DNA of 64,000 nt, from the NCBI RefSeq assembly GCF_900101265.1, contig NZ_FMZS01000019.1, positions 1 to 64,000 on the forward strand, read 5' to 3'. Source of the stretch: Massilia sp. PDC64. Its GTDB lineage: Bacteria; Pseudomonadota; Gammaproteobacteria; Burkholderiales; Burkholderiaceae_D. Both the position numbers and the translations under genes were made by a program. Of the stretch, positions 1-8,909 are shown piece by piece. The notes under the pieces are model-generated. The model saw only the letters and a program-made list of their open reading frames with translations, made no database searches and was not told the origin of the DNA. Within the stretch, counting starts at the first letter, position 1; each line of letters starts with the position of its first letter.

Positions 1-94
1 TTGCAGCCGTCAGGGTGGTTTTGCCGTGGTCAACGTGACCGATGGTGCCGACGTTCACGTGCGGCTTGGTCCGTTCGAATTTTTCCTTTGCCAT
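1..94 (-). CDS. tuf: Elongation factor Tu, N-terminal fragment (runs off the window)
   Basis: Translation on the minus strand starts at the ATG at 94-92 and gives [20 protein letters not shown] followed by [11 protein letters not shown], the classic EF-Tu start including the [10 protein letters not shown]-loop (G1) that binds GTP. Only the first 31 residues are inside the window; the rest lies to the left. EF-Tu delivers aminoacyl-tRNA to the ribosome in the cytoplasm. An AAGGAAGA ribosome binding site precedes the start. It is the last gene seen of the str operon, 79 bases after fusA. Identity is certain although partial. A second tuf copy elsewhere is common in betaproteobacteria but cannot be judged here. 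Confidence 0.97.
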
Positions 95-134
95 TTTGAT
101 CTTCCTTTAAAAGAACAATTATCTAGTTTTTGTT

Positions 135-162
135 CAGGCCGGACGGGGTACCGCCCGGCCTG
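135..162. other. Intergenic hairpin between fusA and tuf
   Basis: CAGGCCGG (135-142) and CCGGCCTG (155-162) form a perfect 8-bp stem with a 12-base loop in the fusA-tuf gap. In the direction of transcription (minus) it is followed by an A-rich rather than T-rich run, so it does not look like a complete intrinsic terminator. It could be an RNA-processing or stability element that sets tuf level relative to fusA. The function is inference. Confidence 0.4.
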
Positions 163-173
163 TTTGGTCTGTA

Positions 174-2279
<2,106 letters not shown>

Positions 2280-2376
2280 AAATTTTCCTAACTTTTGAAT
2301 GGACAAAACCGAGCAGCATTCTGGTGATCAAAATGAGCTCGGCCTGAACAACGGATACTGCATGGCCGCACACCCC

Positions 2377-2395
2377 CGGGGGCGTTCTGCCCCCG
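2377..2395. other. Hairpin between rpsG and fusA
   Basis: CGGGGGC (2377-2383) pairs with GCCCCCG (2389-2395) around a 5-base loop in the 134-base gap between rpsG and fusA. No T-run follows on the minus strand, so I read it as an RNA-processing or translational-control structure of the str operon and not a terminator. In enterobacteria the rpsL-rpsG region is autoregulated by S7; whether this hairpin serves that role here is speculation. Confidence 0.4.
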
Positions 2396-2413
2396 AAGAG
2401 ATTGGCCATTTGC

Positions 2414-2884
2414 TTAGAAGCGGAAGTGCGAGAACGCCTTGTTCGCTTCAGCCATGCGGTGGACTTCGTCACGACGCTTCATCGCGCCGCCGCGGCCTTC
2501 TGCTGCTTCCATCAGCTCGCCACCCAGGCGCTGCTGCATGGATTTCTCGCTACGCTTGTTTGCGGCTTCGCGCAACCAACGCATAGACAGGGCCATACGA
2601 CGGACCGGACGCACTTCAACCGGCACCTGGTAGTTGGCGCCACCGACACGGCGGGACTTCACTTCCACCAGCGGCTTGCAGTTGTTGATCGCGGTTGCGA
2701 ACACTTCCAGCGGGTCCTTGCCCGATTTGGACTGGATGTAGTCGAATGCACCGTAGATGATGTTCTCAGCGACCGACTTCTTACCGGACAGCATCAGAAC
2801 GTTGACGAACTTGGCGACATCGGTGTTGCCGAATTTCGGATCCGGCAGAATCTCGCGCTTGGGTACTTCACGACGACGTGGCAT
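2414..2884 (-). CDS. rpsG: 30S ribosomal protein S7
   Basis: The 156-residue protein begins MPRRREVPKREILPDPKFG and contains the typical S7 core (SGKKSVAENIIYGAF near residue 33 and RRVGGANYQVPVEVRP near residue 78). S7 nucleates assembly of the 3' domain of 16S rRNA and sits near the E site. Length equals the usual bacterial form. It is the second gene of the str operon, 127 bases after rpsL, with an AAAAAGGA ribosome binding site. Confidence 0.99.
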   Translation of the reverse strand: MPRRREVPKREILPDPKFGNTDVAKFVNVLMLSGKKSVAENIIYGAFDYIQSKSGKDPLEVFATAINNCKPLVEVKSRRVGGANYQVPVEVRPVRRMALSMRWLREAANKRSEKSMQQRLGGELMEAAEGRGGAMKRRDEVHRMAEANKAFSHFRF

Positions 2885-3011
2885 TTCAATTCCTTTTTGT
2901 CTTCAGTTGAGCGCTGTTCGCACTCGCGAAAGGCCATCATGACCCTTCACTTACTCGGCCTTCCGGCCGCCTCAACTAACTCAATATTAATTTACCCAGA
3001 TTGCAAGAAGA

Positions 3012-3395
3012 TTACTTCTTGGCAGCCTTGGCACGCTTGGCACCGTACTTCGAACGGGCCTGCTTACGGTCTTTCACGCCCTGGGTATCCAGTGCACCGC
3101 GGACCATGTGGTAACGCACACCCGGCAAGTCCTTCACACGGCCGCCGCGGATCAGCACGACCGAGTGTTCCTGCAGGTTGTGGCCTTCACCGCCGATGTA
3201 CGAAATGACTTCGAAACCGTTGGTCAGGCGGACTTTGGCGACTTTACGCAGTGCCGAGTTCGGCTTCTTCGGGGTCGTCGTGTAGACACGGGTGCAGACA
3301 CCACGCTTTTGCGGGCAGTTTTCCAGTGCCGGCGACTTGCTCTTCACAACCGCGGCTTCACGCGGCTTGCGAATCAGTTGATTGATGGTTGGCAT
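3012..3395 (-). CDS. rpsL: 30S ribosomal protein S12
   Basis: The 127-residue basic protein begins MPTINQLIRKPR and carries the decoding-site loops TTTPKKPNSALRK (residues 39-51) and GGRVKDLPGVRYH (residues 84-96). Lys43, Lys88 and Pro91, positions where streptomycin resistance substitutions usually occur, have the wild-type residues, so target-based streptomycin resistance is not predicted. Asp89 is the residue often beta-methylthiolated by RimO. This is the first gene of the str operon, with an unusually long leader of about 160 bases to the promoter at 3561-3589. Confidence 0.99.
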   Translation of the reverse strand: MPTINQLIRKPREAAVVKSKSPALENCPQKRGVCTRVYTTTPKKPNSALRKVAKVRLTNGFEVISYIGGEGHNLQEHSVVLIRGGRVKDLPGVRYHMVRGALDTQGVKDRKQARSKYGAKRAKAAKK

Positions 3396-3432
3396 CGTTC
3401 AAAAATCCAACAAAATGACTACTAGTTGATGA

Positions 3433-3454
3433 CCCGGGGCTCTTGCTTCCCGGG
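3433..3454 (-). other. Leader hairpin of the str operon
   Basis: CCCGGG (3433-3438) pairs with CCCGGG (3449-3454) around a 10-base loop within the rpsL 5' untranslated region, about 40 bases upstream of the rpsL start. There is no following T-run. It may be a structural or anti-termination element of the ribosomal operon leader; the function is inference. Confidence 0.35.
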
Positions 3455-3560
3455 GGCTGAAACCTTGTCCCGACAGAGTCCGTACAGGCGACGACAGCCA
3501 CTCACCAGCGGGAGCGGCTGTTATGCGTAAACCATGCGCAGAATAATTCGAGAACTCGCA

Positions 3561-3589
3561 AGTATAGACCTGAAGCGGAGCCGGGTCAA
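3561..3589 (-). promoter_or_regulatory. Sigma-70 promoter of the rpsL-rpsG-fusA-tuf operon
   Basis: On the minus strand TTGACC (3589-3584) and TATACT (3566-3561) are separated by exactly 17 bases. The -35 box matches TTGACA at five of six positions and the -10 box matches TATAAT at five of six. Transcription would begin near 3554, giving a leader of about 160 bases before rpsL. Position, spacing and orientation fit the expected strong promoter of a ribosomal protein operon. Confidence 0.85.
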
Positions 3590-3647
3590 CAAACTTGCTG
3601 ACCGGGCACCGCGACAGCGGCGGAAGATTGTGTAATTGCTCAGTAGA

Positions 3648-3663
3648 TGTCGTGATAACGACA
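3648..3663. promoter_or_regulatory. Palindrome TGTCGT-N4-ACGACA, possible operator
   Basis: TGTCGT and ACGACA form perfect 6-base arms around GATA. The site lies about 60 bases upstream of the str promoter and about 110 bases upstream of the phosphoethanolamine transferase start. It has the symmetry of a transcription-factor site, but I cannot assign a regulator. Confidence 0.3.
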
Positions 3664-3773
3664 CAACCAGTGTACGCCGGATTTCATCCGTTGTGCAGAG
3701 GGAATAGCGTTACCTGTGGCAAAAATCGGATAATAGCCGACTTCGCCTACGCCCTGCCGCACACGCACGTTCG

Positions 3774-5630
3774 ATGTCATTCCTGCTACGCCCGCGCAAC
3801 CTGTACGTCGCGCTCACCTATCTGCTCCTGTCCTGCGTGCCGTACGTGGCGCCCCTGTTCGGCCAGCCGCTGTCGCACCCCGGCCAGGTGGCGGGCATCG
3901 AACTGCTGGCCTGGCTGGGCGTGTGGGGCGTGTTCAAGCGCCCCGCGTACTTCCACTGGCTGCTGCTGCCCGCGTTCCTCGCATTGCCCGTCGAACTCTA
4001 TCTCTACGCCTTCTACGGCCAGGGCATCTCCACGCACCACCTCGGCATCATCGCGGAGACGAGCCCGGCCGAAGCCATGGAATTCCTCGGCAGCAAAATC
4101 TGGCTACTGATCGGCGTTTTCATCGGCGTGCTCGCATGGTTCGTCACGAGCTGGATCGCGGCGTGGCGCACGCGCGACCTCGACTGGGCGGACGTGTCGC
4201 GCCCCGTCGTGCTGGGCGTGCTGGCGCTCGTGGCCCTTGTCTTCGCCTACGGCCTGAAATACGGCGTCGCCCCGCCGCCGCTGGCGGGTGCCGCGCCGGC
4301 AGCGGCCAGCGTGCGGCTCGTGAAAGCCTCGGACAGCGTCGAGGCCGCGAGCGAAGAGACCGCACCGCCGCGCCCGTCCAGCGTCCCGCGCCCCGCATCG
4401 CTGCCGCCGCTGGCGCACTGGATGACGCTGCCGTTCGACCTGGATGCGTTCGCCCACTCCTGGCCGTTCGGCCTGGCCGCGCGCGGCGTCGATTTTTACA
4501 AGGAGCGGGTCTATCTCGCCGACCTGAACCGGAGAAGCGCCGCCTTCCGCTTCCACGCCCACCTGGCCGAGCCGAATGACGATCCGCAGGTGATCGTGAT
4601 GGTAATCGGCGAATCGTCGCGCTACGACCGCTGGAGTCTCAACGGCTATGACCGCGACACGAACCCACTCCTGTCGAAGGAAGACAACCTCGTCGTGCTG
4701 CGCGACGTGATCACGTCCGTGTCGGCCACGCGACTCTCGGTCCCCGTCATCATCTCGCGCAAGCCTGCCACGCAAAGCCTCAAGGACGGCTTCTCGGAAA
4801 AATCCTTCCTGACCGCGTTCAAGGAAGCGGGCTATAAAACGTTCTGGCTGTCGAACCAGATCTCGTTCGGCAAGTTCGACACGCCCGTCTCCGTGTTCGC
4901 GAAGGAAGCGGATGTCGTCGACTTCCTGAACCTGGGCGGTTTCACGGACAACTCCAACTACGACGAGGTGCTGTTCGGCCCTTTGAAACATGCCGTCGCG
5001 GACCCGGCGCCGAAAAAACTGATCGTGCTGCACACGCTGGGCAGCCACTGGAACTACAGCCACCGCTATCCGAAGCAGTTCGACAAATGGCTGCCGTCGC
5101 TGTACGGCATCGACAAGCCCGTCTACACGGACATCAGGATCAAGGACAAGCTGAACAACAGCTACGACAGCTCGATCCTGTACACGGACTGGTTCCTCGA
5201 CCACGTGATCGGCACCTTGAAGGAGGCGGACAAGCCGGCCGCGATGCTGTACGTGGCCGACCACGGCCAGACCCTGTACGACAACAGCTGCCGCCTCGCC
5301 TTCCACGGCCACAACACGCAATACGAGTTCCACGTCCCCGCGTTCGCCTGGTACTCGGACGCCTACGCGGAGCGCTTCCCGGACAAGGTCGCGCAACTGC
5401 GCCGCCACCGCAAGGCAAAGCTGGCGACGGAAAACATGTTCCACACGCTGCTCGACCTGGGCGACGTGCGCTACCCGGACGAGCGCCTGGAGTGGAGCTT
5501 CGTGAACGCCGCCTTCAAGCAGCACAAGCGCTACGTCGACAGCTACGGCTGGACCGACTACGACAACGCCACCATCAAGGGCGACTGCCACGAAGTGATC
5601 GCCAAGGGCAAGCCATTGCCGCGCGACTGA
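3774..5630 (+). CDS. Phosphoethanolamine transferase (EptA/CptA-like, sulfatase fold)
   Basis: A 618-residue inner-membrane enzyme expected to move phosphoethanolamine from phosphatidylethanolamine onto a lipopolysaccharide or glycan acceptor on the periplasmic face. The first 185 residues hold several hydrophobic segments, then a linker rich in Ala/Pro, then a sulfatase-like catalytic domain. Visible catalytic elements are Glu280 in VIGESSRYDRWSLNGY, the nucleophile candidate Thr319 in SATRLSVP, and Asp496-His497 in VADHGQTL, followed by HGHNTQYEFHVP. The cysteines that flank the nucleophile in EptA/MCR enzymes (SCG...PCM) are absent, which points to the CptA/OpgE-like branch; lipid A modification and polymyxin resistance are therefore not assured. 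It stands alone between the str operon and the guanidine region. No clear ribosome binding site precedes the ATG, so the start is moderately certain. Confidence 0.88.
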   Translation: MSFLLRPRNLYVALTYLLLSCVPYVAPLFGQPLSHPGQVAGIELLAWLGVWGVFKRPAYFHWLLLPAFLALPVELYLYAFYGQGISTHHLGIIAETSPAEAMEFLGSKIWLLIGVFIGVLAWFVTSWIAAWRTRDLDWADVSRPVVLGVLALVALVFAYGLKYGVAPPPLAGAAPAAASVRLVKASDSVEAASEETAPPRPSSVPRPASLPPLAHWMTLPFDLDAFAHSWPFGLAARGVDFYKERVYLADLNRRSAAFRFHAHLAEPNDDPQVIVMVIGESSRYDRWSLNGYDRDTNPLLSKEDNLVVLRDVITSVSATRLSVPVIISRKPATQSLKDGFSEKSFLTAFKEAGYKTFWLSNQISFGKFDTPVSVFAKEADVVDFLNLGGFTDNSNYDEVLFGPLKHAVADPAPKKLIVLHTLGSHWNYSHRYPKQFDKWLPSLYGIDKPVYTDIRIKDKLNNSYDSSILYTDWFLDHVIGTLKEADKPAAMLYVADHGQTLYDNSCRLAFHGHNTQYEFHVPAFAWYSDAYAERFPDKVAQLRRHRKAKLATENMFHTLLDLGDVRYPDERLEWSFVNAAFKQHKRYVDSYGWTDYDNATIKGDCHEVIAKGKPLPRD

Positions 5631-5643
5631 TGCGCCATCTCAA

Positions 5644-5699
5644 ACCGGGGTCAGAGCCCTTTTTTAGGCAATTTCCTGAAACTGGGGCCTGACCCCGGT
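5644..5699. repeat. REP-like inverted repeat with GGGGTCAG arms (copy A)
   Basis: The left arm ACCGGGGTCAGAGCCC (5644-5659) and right arm GGGGCCTGACCCCGGT (5684-5699) pair perfectly over 11 bases and continue with one irregularity. A six-T run directly follows the left arm. A related element lies at 25573-25692 with the same GGGGTCAG...CCCTTTTTT left arm. GGGGTCAG/CTGACCCC palindromes are, to my knowledge, widespread as short extragenic repeats in proteobacteria and are often attributed to RAYT transposases. No transposase gene is present in this window. Confidence 0.7.
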
Positions 5700-5898
5700 C
5701 TTGCCATCCACGGGTAGCGGTGCGCGGGCTGCGAGGCCAGCAGATACAGGAATGCCCAGGCCAGGTGGGCAAGGCGGCGGCAAGTGGTGCTGGCAAAGGT
5801 GGACATCGTGGCGCTCCGCGGCGTGATCGTGATCCATCCCATGCAAGGTCGATGCCCGGCCGCAGCCACGGCAGCGACGCGCCGCCAGCGCGAGAAAC

Positions 5899-5934
5899 GC
5901 ACCAGATCGGCGCACGGACGCACCGCCGCGGCGC
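5899..5934 (+). promoter_or_regulatory. Two tandem NtrC-like binding sites
   Basis: GCACCAGATCGGCGC (5899-5913) matches the GCACCA-N3-TGGTGC palindrome of NtrC sites at 10 of 12 defined positions. GCACCGCCGCGGCGC (5920-5934) matches at 9 of 12. Their centres are 21 bases apart, two helical turns, and they lie 55 to 90 bases upstream of the sigma-54 promoter, the usual enhancer arrangement. The region is GC-rich, which raises the chance of coincidental matches, so this is a moderate call. Confidence 0.42.
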
Positions 5935-5988
5935 ATCGCGGACGTGCGTCCGCTGCCCGCACACGGGCAAAGTCCGGCCGAACCCGGC

Positions 5989-6004
5989 TGGCACCGTTCT
6001 TGCA
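5989..6004 (+). promoter_or_regulatory. Sigma-54 (-24/-12) promoter of the guanidine operon
   Basis: TGGCACCGTTCTTGCA fits the sigma-54 consensus TGGCAC-N5-TTGCA at every defined position, with correct GG to GC spacing. Predicted transcription start is near 6015, about 40 bases before the first conserved block of the guanidine-I riboswitch and on the same strand. Sigma-54 dependence implies an activator, most simply NtrC given the nitrogen-assimilation genes downstream. Confidence 0.85.
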
Positions 6005-6054
6005 AATCGAAGCTGCAACGAGAGGTGGGCCGGTGTCGGCATCGCGCACATCTC

Positions 6055-6164
6055 TAAAAGGTGGCTAGGGTTCCGACCGCGCGCGCGGTGCTGGTCCGAG
6101 AGCTGCCGGTTCCCCGCCGCGCCGCGGCAAGGAGCTACACGGAGGGATAAAAGCCCGGGAGGAC
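6055..6164 (+). promoter_or_regulatory. Guanidine-I riboswitch (ykkC class)
   Basis: The three conserved blocks of the guanidine-I aptamer are present in order: CTAGGGTTCCG (6065-6075), GGTCCGAGAG (6093-6102), and ACACGGAGGG followed by ATAAAAGCCCGGGAG (6137-6161). Between the first two blocks CCGCGCGCGCGG can form the first helix. This class binds guanidinium and usually switches on guanidine exporters or guanidine-degrading genes. Here it precedes an ABC importer and the carboxylase/deiminase/allophanate hydrolase genes, matching the degradation type. Its 3' end overlaps the left arm of a terminator, so ligand binding should prevent termination (ON switch). Confidence 0.94.
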
Positions 6165-6199
6165 GACGATTGCGCCGCAATCGCCCGCCTCTCGTTTTT
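6157..6199 (+). terminator. Riboswitch-controlled intrinsic terminator (expression platform)
   Basis: GGGAGG (6157-6162) can pair with CCTCTC (6188-6193) at five of six positions, and an inner CGATTG/CAATCG stem (6167-6172 with 6178-6183) stacks inside. The structure is followed by GTTTTTA (T-run 6195-6199). GGGAGG is also part of the last conserved aptamer block, so the aptamer and terminator are mutually exclusive. The first gene starts 22 bases later. Confidence 0.75.
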
Positions 6200-6220
6200 A
6201 TCCACTTCGGGAGCTCCATC

Positions 6221-7222
6221 ATGCGTTTTTTCCAGCACCACCGCATCCTTCGCAGTTCCATCGCAACGGTCCTCGCCCTGTGCGCGGCGCTGACGGCCGC
6301 CGGGCCCGCGCACGCCGAGGTCAAGGTCGGCCTGTCCGACTGGCCGGGCTGGGTGGCCTGGTACGTCGCGGACCAGAAGGGGTTCTTCAAGCGGCACGGC
6401 GCCAACGTCAAGCTGGTCTGGTTCGGCAACTACACGGACTCCGTCGCCGCGCTGTCGGCCGGCCAGCTCGATGCCAATGCGCAGACGTGGTCGGACACCA
6501 TGACGCCGCTGGCGAAGAAGGTCGACGTGAAGGCCGTGCTGGTCAACGACAACTCGGCCGGCAACGACGCGCTGATGGTCGGCCCGAAGATCAAGTCGTT
6601 CGCAGACCTGAAGGGCCGCACGGTGGCGCTGGAACAGTTCAGCATCTCGCACTTCGTGCTGGCCACGGCCCTGGCCCGCAACGGCATGAACATGAACGAC
6701 GTCAAGGTCGTCAACCTGTCCGCCGGCGATGCGGCCGCCGCGTTCGTGGCGGGCCGCGTGGACGCCGCCGTCGTGTGGAACCCGTGGGTCAACAAGATCC
6801 AGGCGAGCGGCAAGGGCCACGCCCTGTTCACGTCGCGCGACATGCCGGGCCTCGTGCCGGACCTGCTCGTCGCCCACGGCAAGGCGCTGCGCGACAAGAC
6901 GAAGCGCCAGGACCTCGTCGGCATGATCCAGGCGTGGTTCGACACGCAAGCCTTCATCCACGACCACCCGGACGAGGCGGTGCAGATCATGTCGAAAGTC
7001 GTCGGCATCAAGCCGGCCGAATACAAAGTCTTCCTGCCGGGCACGCGCTTCTTCGACCGCGCCGACAACCAGGCCGCGCTGGACGCGAGCAAGCCGCAGT
7101 CGCTCGTCGCGGCCGGCCCCGAGATCCACAAATTCCTCAGCACGAACAAGCTGATCGCCGGCCCGGTCGACTACGCCGCCGGCATCGACGCCTCGCTGCT
7201 GGCCGACGCCCTCAAGAAGTAA
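6221..7222 (+). CDS. ABC transporter substrate-binding protein (NMT1/TauA-like), probable guanidine import
   Basis: The 333-residue protein has a signal peptide (basic start, hydrophobic stretch, AHA cleavage after residue 32) and a periplasmic binding fold of the SsuA/TauA/NMT1 type: EVKVGLSDWPGWVAWYVAD, a GNYTDSVAALSAGQLDAN segment and a second lobe with AGRVDAAVVWNPW. It should capture the substrate in the periplasm for the permease and ATPase encoded next. Its place directly behind a guanidine-I riboswitch and ahead of guanidine-degrading genes makes guanidine or a close derivative the likely substrate; the sequence alone does not prove this. The start at 6221 is chosen because it yields the signal peptide; an upstream GTG frame would run through the riboswitch. 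Confidence 0.88.
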   Translation: MRFFQHHRILRSSIATVLALCAALTAAGPAHAEVKVGLSDWPGWVAWYVADQKGFFKRHGANVKLVWFGNYTDSVAALSAGQLDANAQTWSDTMTPLAKKVDVKAVLVNDNSAGNDALMVGPKIKSFADLKGRTVALEQFSISHFVLATALARNGMNMNDVKVVNLSAGDAAAAFVAGRVDAAVVWNPWVNKIQASGKGHALFTSRDMPGLVPDLLVAHGKALRDKTKRQDLVGMIQAWFDTQAFIHDHPDEAVQIMSKVVGIKPAEYKVFLPGTRFFDRADNQAALDASKPQSLVAAGPEIHKFLSTNKLIAGPVDYAAGIDASLLADALKK

Positions 7223-7225
7223 GCC

Positions 7226-8062
7226 ATGCGCGACGACCTGCCTCCTCCCGATCGCGCGATCGTGCGCAATCGCCGCTCGCCGTGGGACGTGCGCGGCGAC
7301 CTGCGCCGCCGCAGCGCGCTGGCGCTGGCCATCGCCGGCTTCGTGCTGCCGCTGGCCGCGTGGATCCTCGTGTCGCTGAACGGCTGGGCCGATCCCGTGT
7401 TCCTGCCGCCGCCGTGGCAGGTGCTGGCCCAGCTGGGCGAGTGGTACCGCGACGGCGACCTGCTGGGCGACGTCATCGTCAGCATCGCCCGCGTGCTGGG
7501 CGGCTTCTGCGTGGCGGCCCTCGTCGCCGTGCCGCTCGGCGTGCTGGTCGGGACGTATGCGCCGGTACGCGCCTTCCTGGAACCGCTGACGGAATTCACC
7601 CGCTACCTGCCGGCCGTCGCGTTCATCCCTTTGATCATGCTGTGGGTCGGTATCGAGGAAAGCGCCAAGGTCGCCGTGATCTGGGTCGGCGTGTTCTTCC
7701 AGATGCTGCTGCTCGTCGCGGCCGACGTGGCGCGCGTGCCGGATGCCCCGATCGAAGCGGCACGCACGATGGGCGCGACGAACGAGGAAATCATCAAGTA
7801 CGTGCTGATCCCGGCCGCCCGTCCCGCGATCCTGACCACCTTGCGCGGCGCGATGTGCCTGGCCTGGACCTACCTCGTCGTGGCCGAACTGGTGGCCGCG
7901 AATTCGGGCCTCGGCTACGCGATCCTGAAGGCGCAGCGTTTCCTGCAGACCGACAAGATCTTCGCCGGCATCCTGCTGATCGGCCTCGTGGGCCTGCTCA
8001 CGGACCAGGCGTTCCGCTGGCTGCACAAGCGCTGCTTTCCCTGGCATCACCTGCGAGGCTGA
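7226..8062 (+). CDS. ABC transporter permease (SsuC/TauC-like)
   Basis: A 278-residue inner-membrane permease with about six hydrophobic segments and the EAA loop EAARTMGATNEEIIKYVLIP (residues about 177-196) that contacts the ATPase. The DPVFLPPPWQVL segment near residue 53 is typical of the nitrate/sulfonate/taurine permease family. It begins three bases after the binding-protein stop and is followed after three bases by the ATPase, so the three form one importer, presumably for guanidine. Confidence 0.93.
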   Translation: MRDDLPPPDRAIVRNRRSPWDVRGDLRRRSALALAIAGFVLPLAAWILVSLNGWADPVFLPPPWQVLAQLGEWYRDGDLLGDVIVSIARVLGGFCVAALVAVPLGVLVGTYAPVRAFLEPLTEFTRYLPAVAFIPLIMLWVGIEESAKVAVIWVGVFFQMLLLVAADVARVPDAPIEAARTMGATNEEIIKYVLIPAARPAILTTLRGAMCLAWTYLVVAELVAANSGLGYAILKAQRFLQTDKIFAGILLIGLVGLLTDQAFRWLHKRCFPWHHLRG

Positions 8063-8065
8063 ACC

Positions 8066-8899
8066 ATGACACCCAAGATTGCCGTACGCGGCCTCTATAA
8101 ACACTATGGCCGCGGGGCCCGGCGCACGCTCGCGCTGCAGCACGTGGACCTGGACATCGCCGCCGGCGAGTTCGTGACCCTCGTCGGCGCGTCCGGCTGC
8201 GGCAAGTCCACGCTGCTGCGCACGATCTGCGGCCTGGAGGAATACGGACAAGGCAGCATCGTCTGCAACGGCCGCGACGTCGACGGCCCGGGCGCCGACC
8301 GTGCCATGGTCTTCCAGAGCTACAGCCTGTACCCGTGGCTGACGGTGAAGGACAACATCCGCTTCTGCCGGCGCCTCAGGCACCACGCCGCCGCCACGTC
8401 GAGCGACGTCGAAATCGCATCCGGCCGCGCGGACGCGCTGATTGGCCTGATGGGCCTTGCGCACGTGGCGCATGCGTATCCGGCGGAGCTCTCCGGCGGC
8501 ATGCAGCAGCGCGTGGCGATCGCGCGGGCATTGATGGCGCGGCCGGACGTGCTGTTGATGGACGAGCCGTTCGGCGCGCTGGACGCGCAGACGCGCGAAG
8601 TGATGCACGACCTGATCCGCCACGTGCACCACCTGGAGAAGACGACCATCGTGTTCGTCACGCACGACGTCGAGGAAGCGATCTACCTGGGCGAGCGCGT
8701 CGTCGTGATGGCGCCGCGTCCGGGCCGCATCGATTCGATCGTCGACGTGCCGTTCGGCGCCCGGCGCCACCAGGACCTCAAGCTGGCGCCCGAATTCTCT
8801 GCCCTGAAACGCCAGATCCTGAACCGCATCCGCGAGACGTCCGGCGTCAAGACCGACCTGGAACAGCTCGAAAAACTCACCCGTACCGCACAAGACTGA
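8066..8899 (+). CDS. ABC transporter ATP-binding protein (SsuB/TauB-like)
   Basis: A 277-residue cytoplasmic ATPase with Walker A GASGCGKST (41-49), a Q-loop in MVFQSYSLYPWLTV, the signature LSGGMQQR (about 140-147), Walker B VLLMDEP with the D-loop FGALD, and the switch histidine in FVTHDVEEA. It powers the adjacent permease and binding protein. A short C-terminal extension follows the ATPase core. Gene spacing of three bases upstream and ten downstream indicates one transcript with the enzymes of guanidine breakdown. Confidence 0.95.
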   Translation: MTPKIAVRGLYKHYGRGARRTLALQHVDLDIAAGEFVTLVGASGCGKSTLLRTICGLEEYGQGSIVCNGRDVDGPGADRAMVFQSYSLYPWLTVKDNIRFCRRLRHHAAATSSDVEIASGRADALIGLMGLAHVAHAYPAELSGGMQQRVAIARALMARPDVLLMDEPFGALDAQTREVMHDLIRHVHHLEKTTIVFVTHDVEEAIYLGERVVVMAPRPGRIDSIVDVPFGARRHQDLKLAPEFSALKRQILNRIRETSGVKTDLEQLEKLTRTAQD

Positions 8900-8909
8900 C
8901 GGAGGCACC

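Larger units (their letters stand above)
3396..3773. other. Divergent intergenic region, str operon / phosphoethanolamine transferase
   Basis: This 378-base region has no supportable gene. It holds the rpsL leader with a CCCGGG hairpin, the sigma-70 promoter of the str operon (minus strand) and a 16-base palindrome. A GATAAT at 3729-3734 could be the -10 box of the rightward gene, but I see no convincing -35 partner. Confidence 0.6.
5631..6220. other. Long regulatory intergenic region ahead of the guanidine operon
   Basis: This 590-base stretch has no supportable gene. It holds a REP-like inverted repeat (5644-5699), two tandem NtrC-like palindromes (5899-5934), a sigma-54 promoter (5989-6004), a guanidine-I riboswitch (6055-6164) and its terminator (6157-6199). 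Open frames crossing it on both strands lack family resemblance and run across the riboswitch. Confidence 0.85.

Noticed and set aside
5644..5699. Bidirectional terminator after the phosphoethanolamine transferase
   Set aside because: The T-run follows only the left arm and would lie in the loop of the hairpin. The element recurs at 25573 with the same left end, so a mobile REP-like repeat explains it better.
5720..6220. Possible upstream extension of the ABC binding protein from a GTG at 5720
   Set aside because: The extension would translate through the sigma-54 promoter and the guanidine-I riboswitch and would bury the signal peptide inside the protein.
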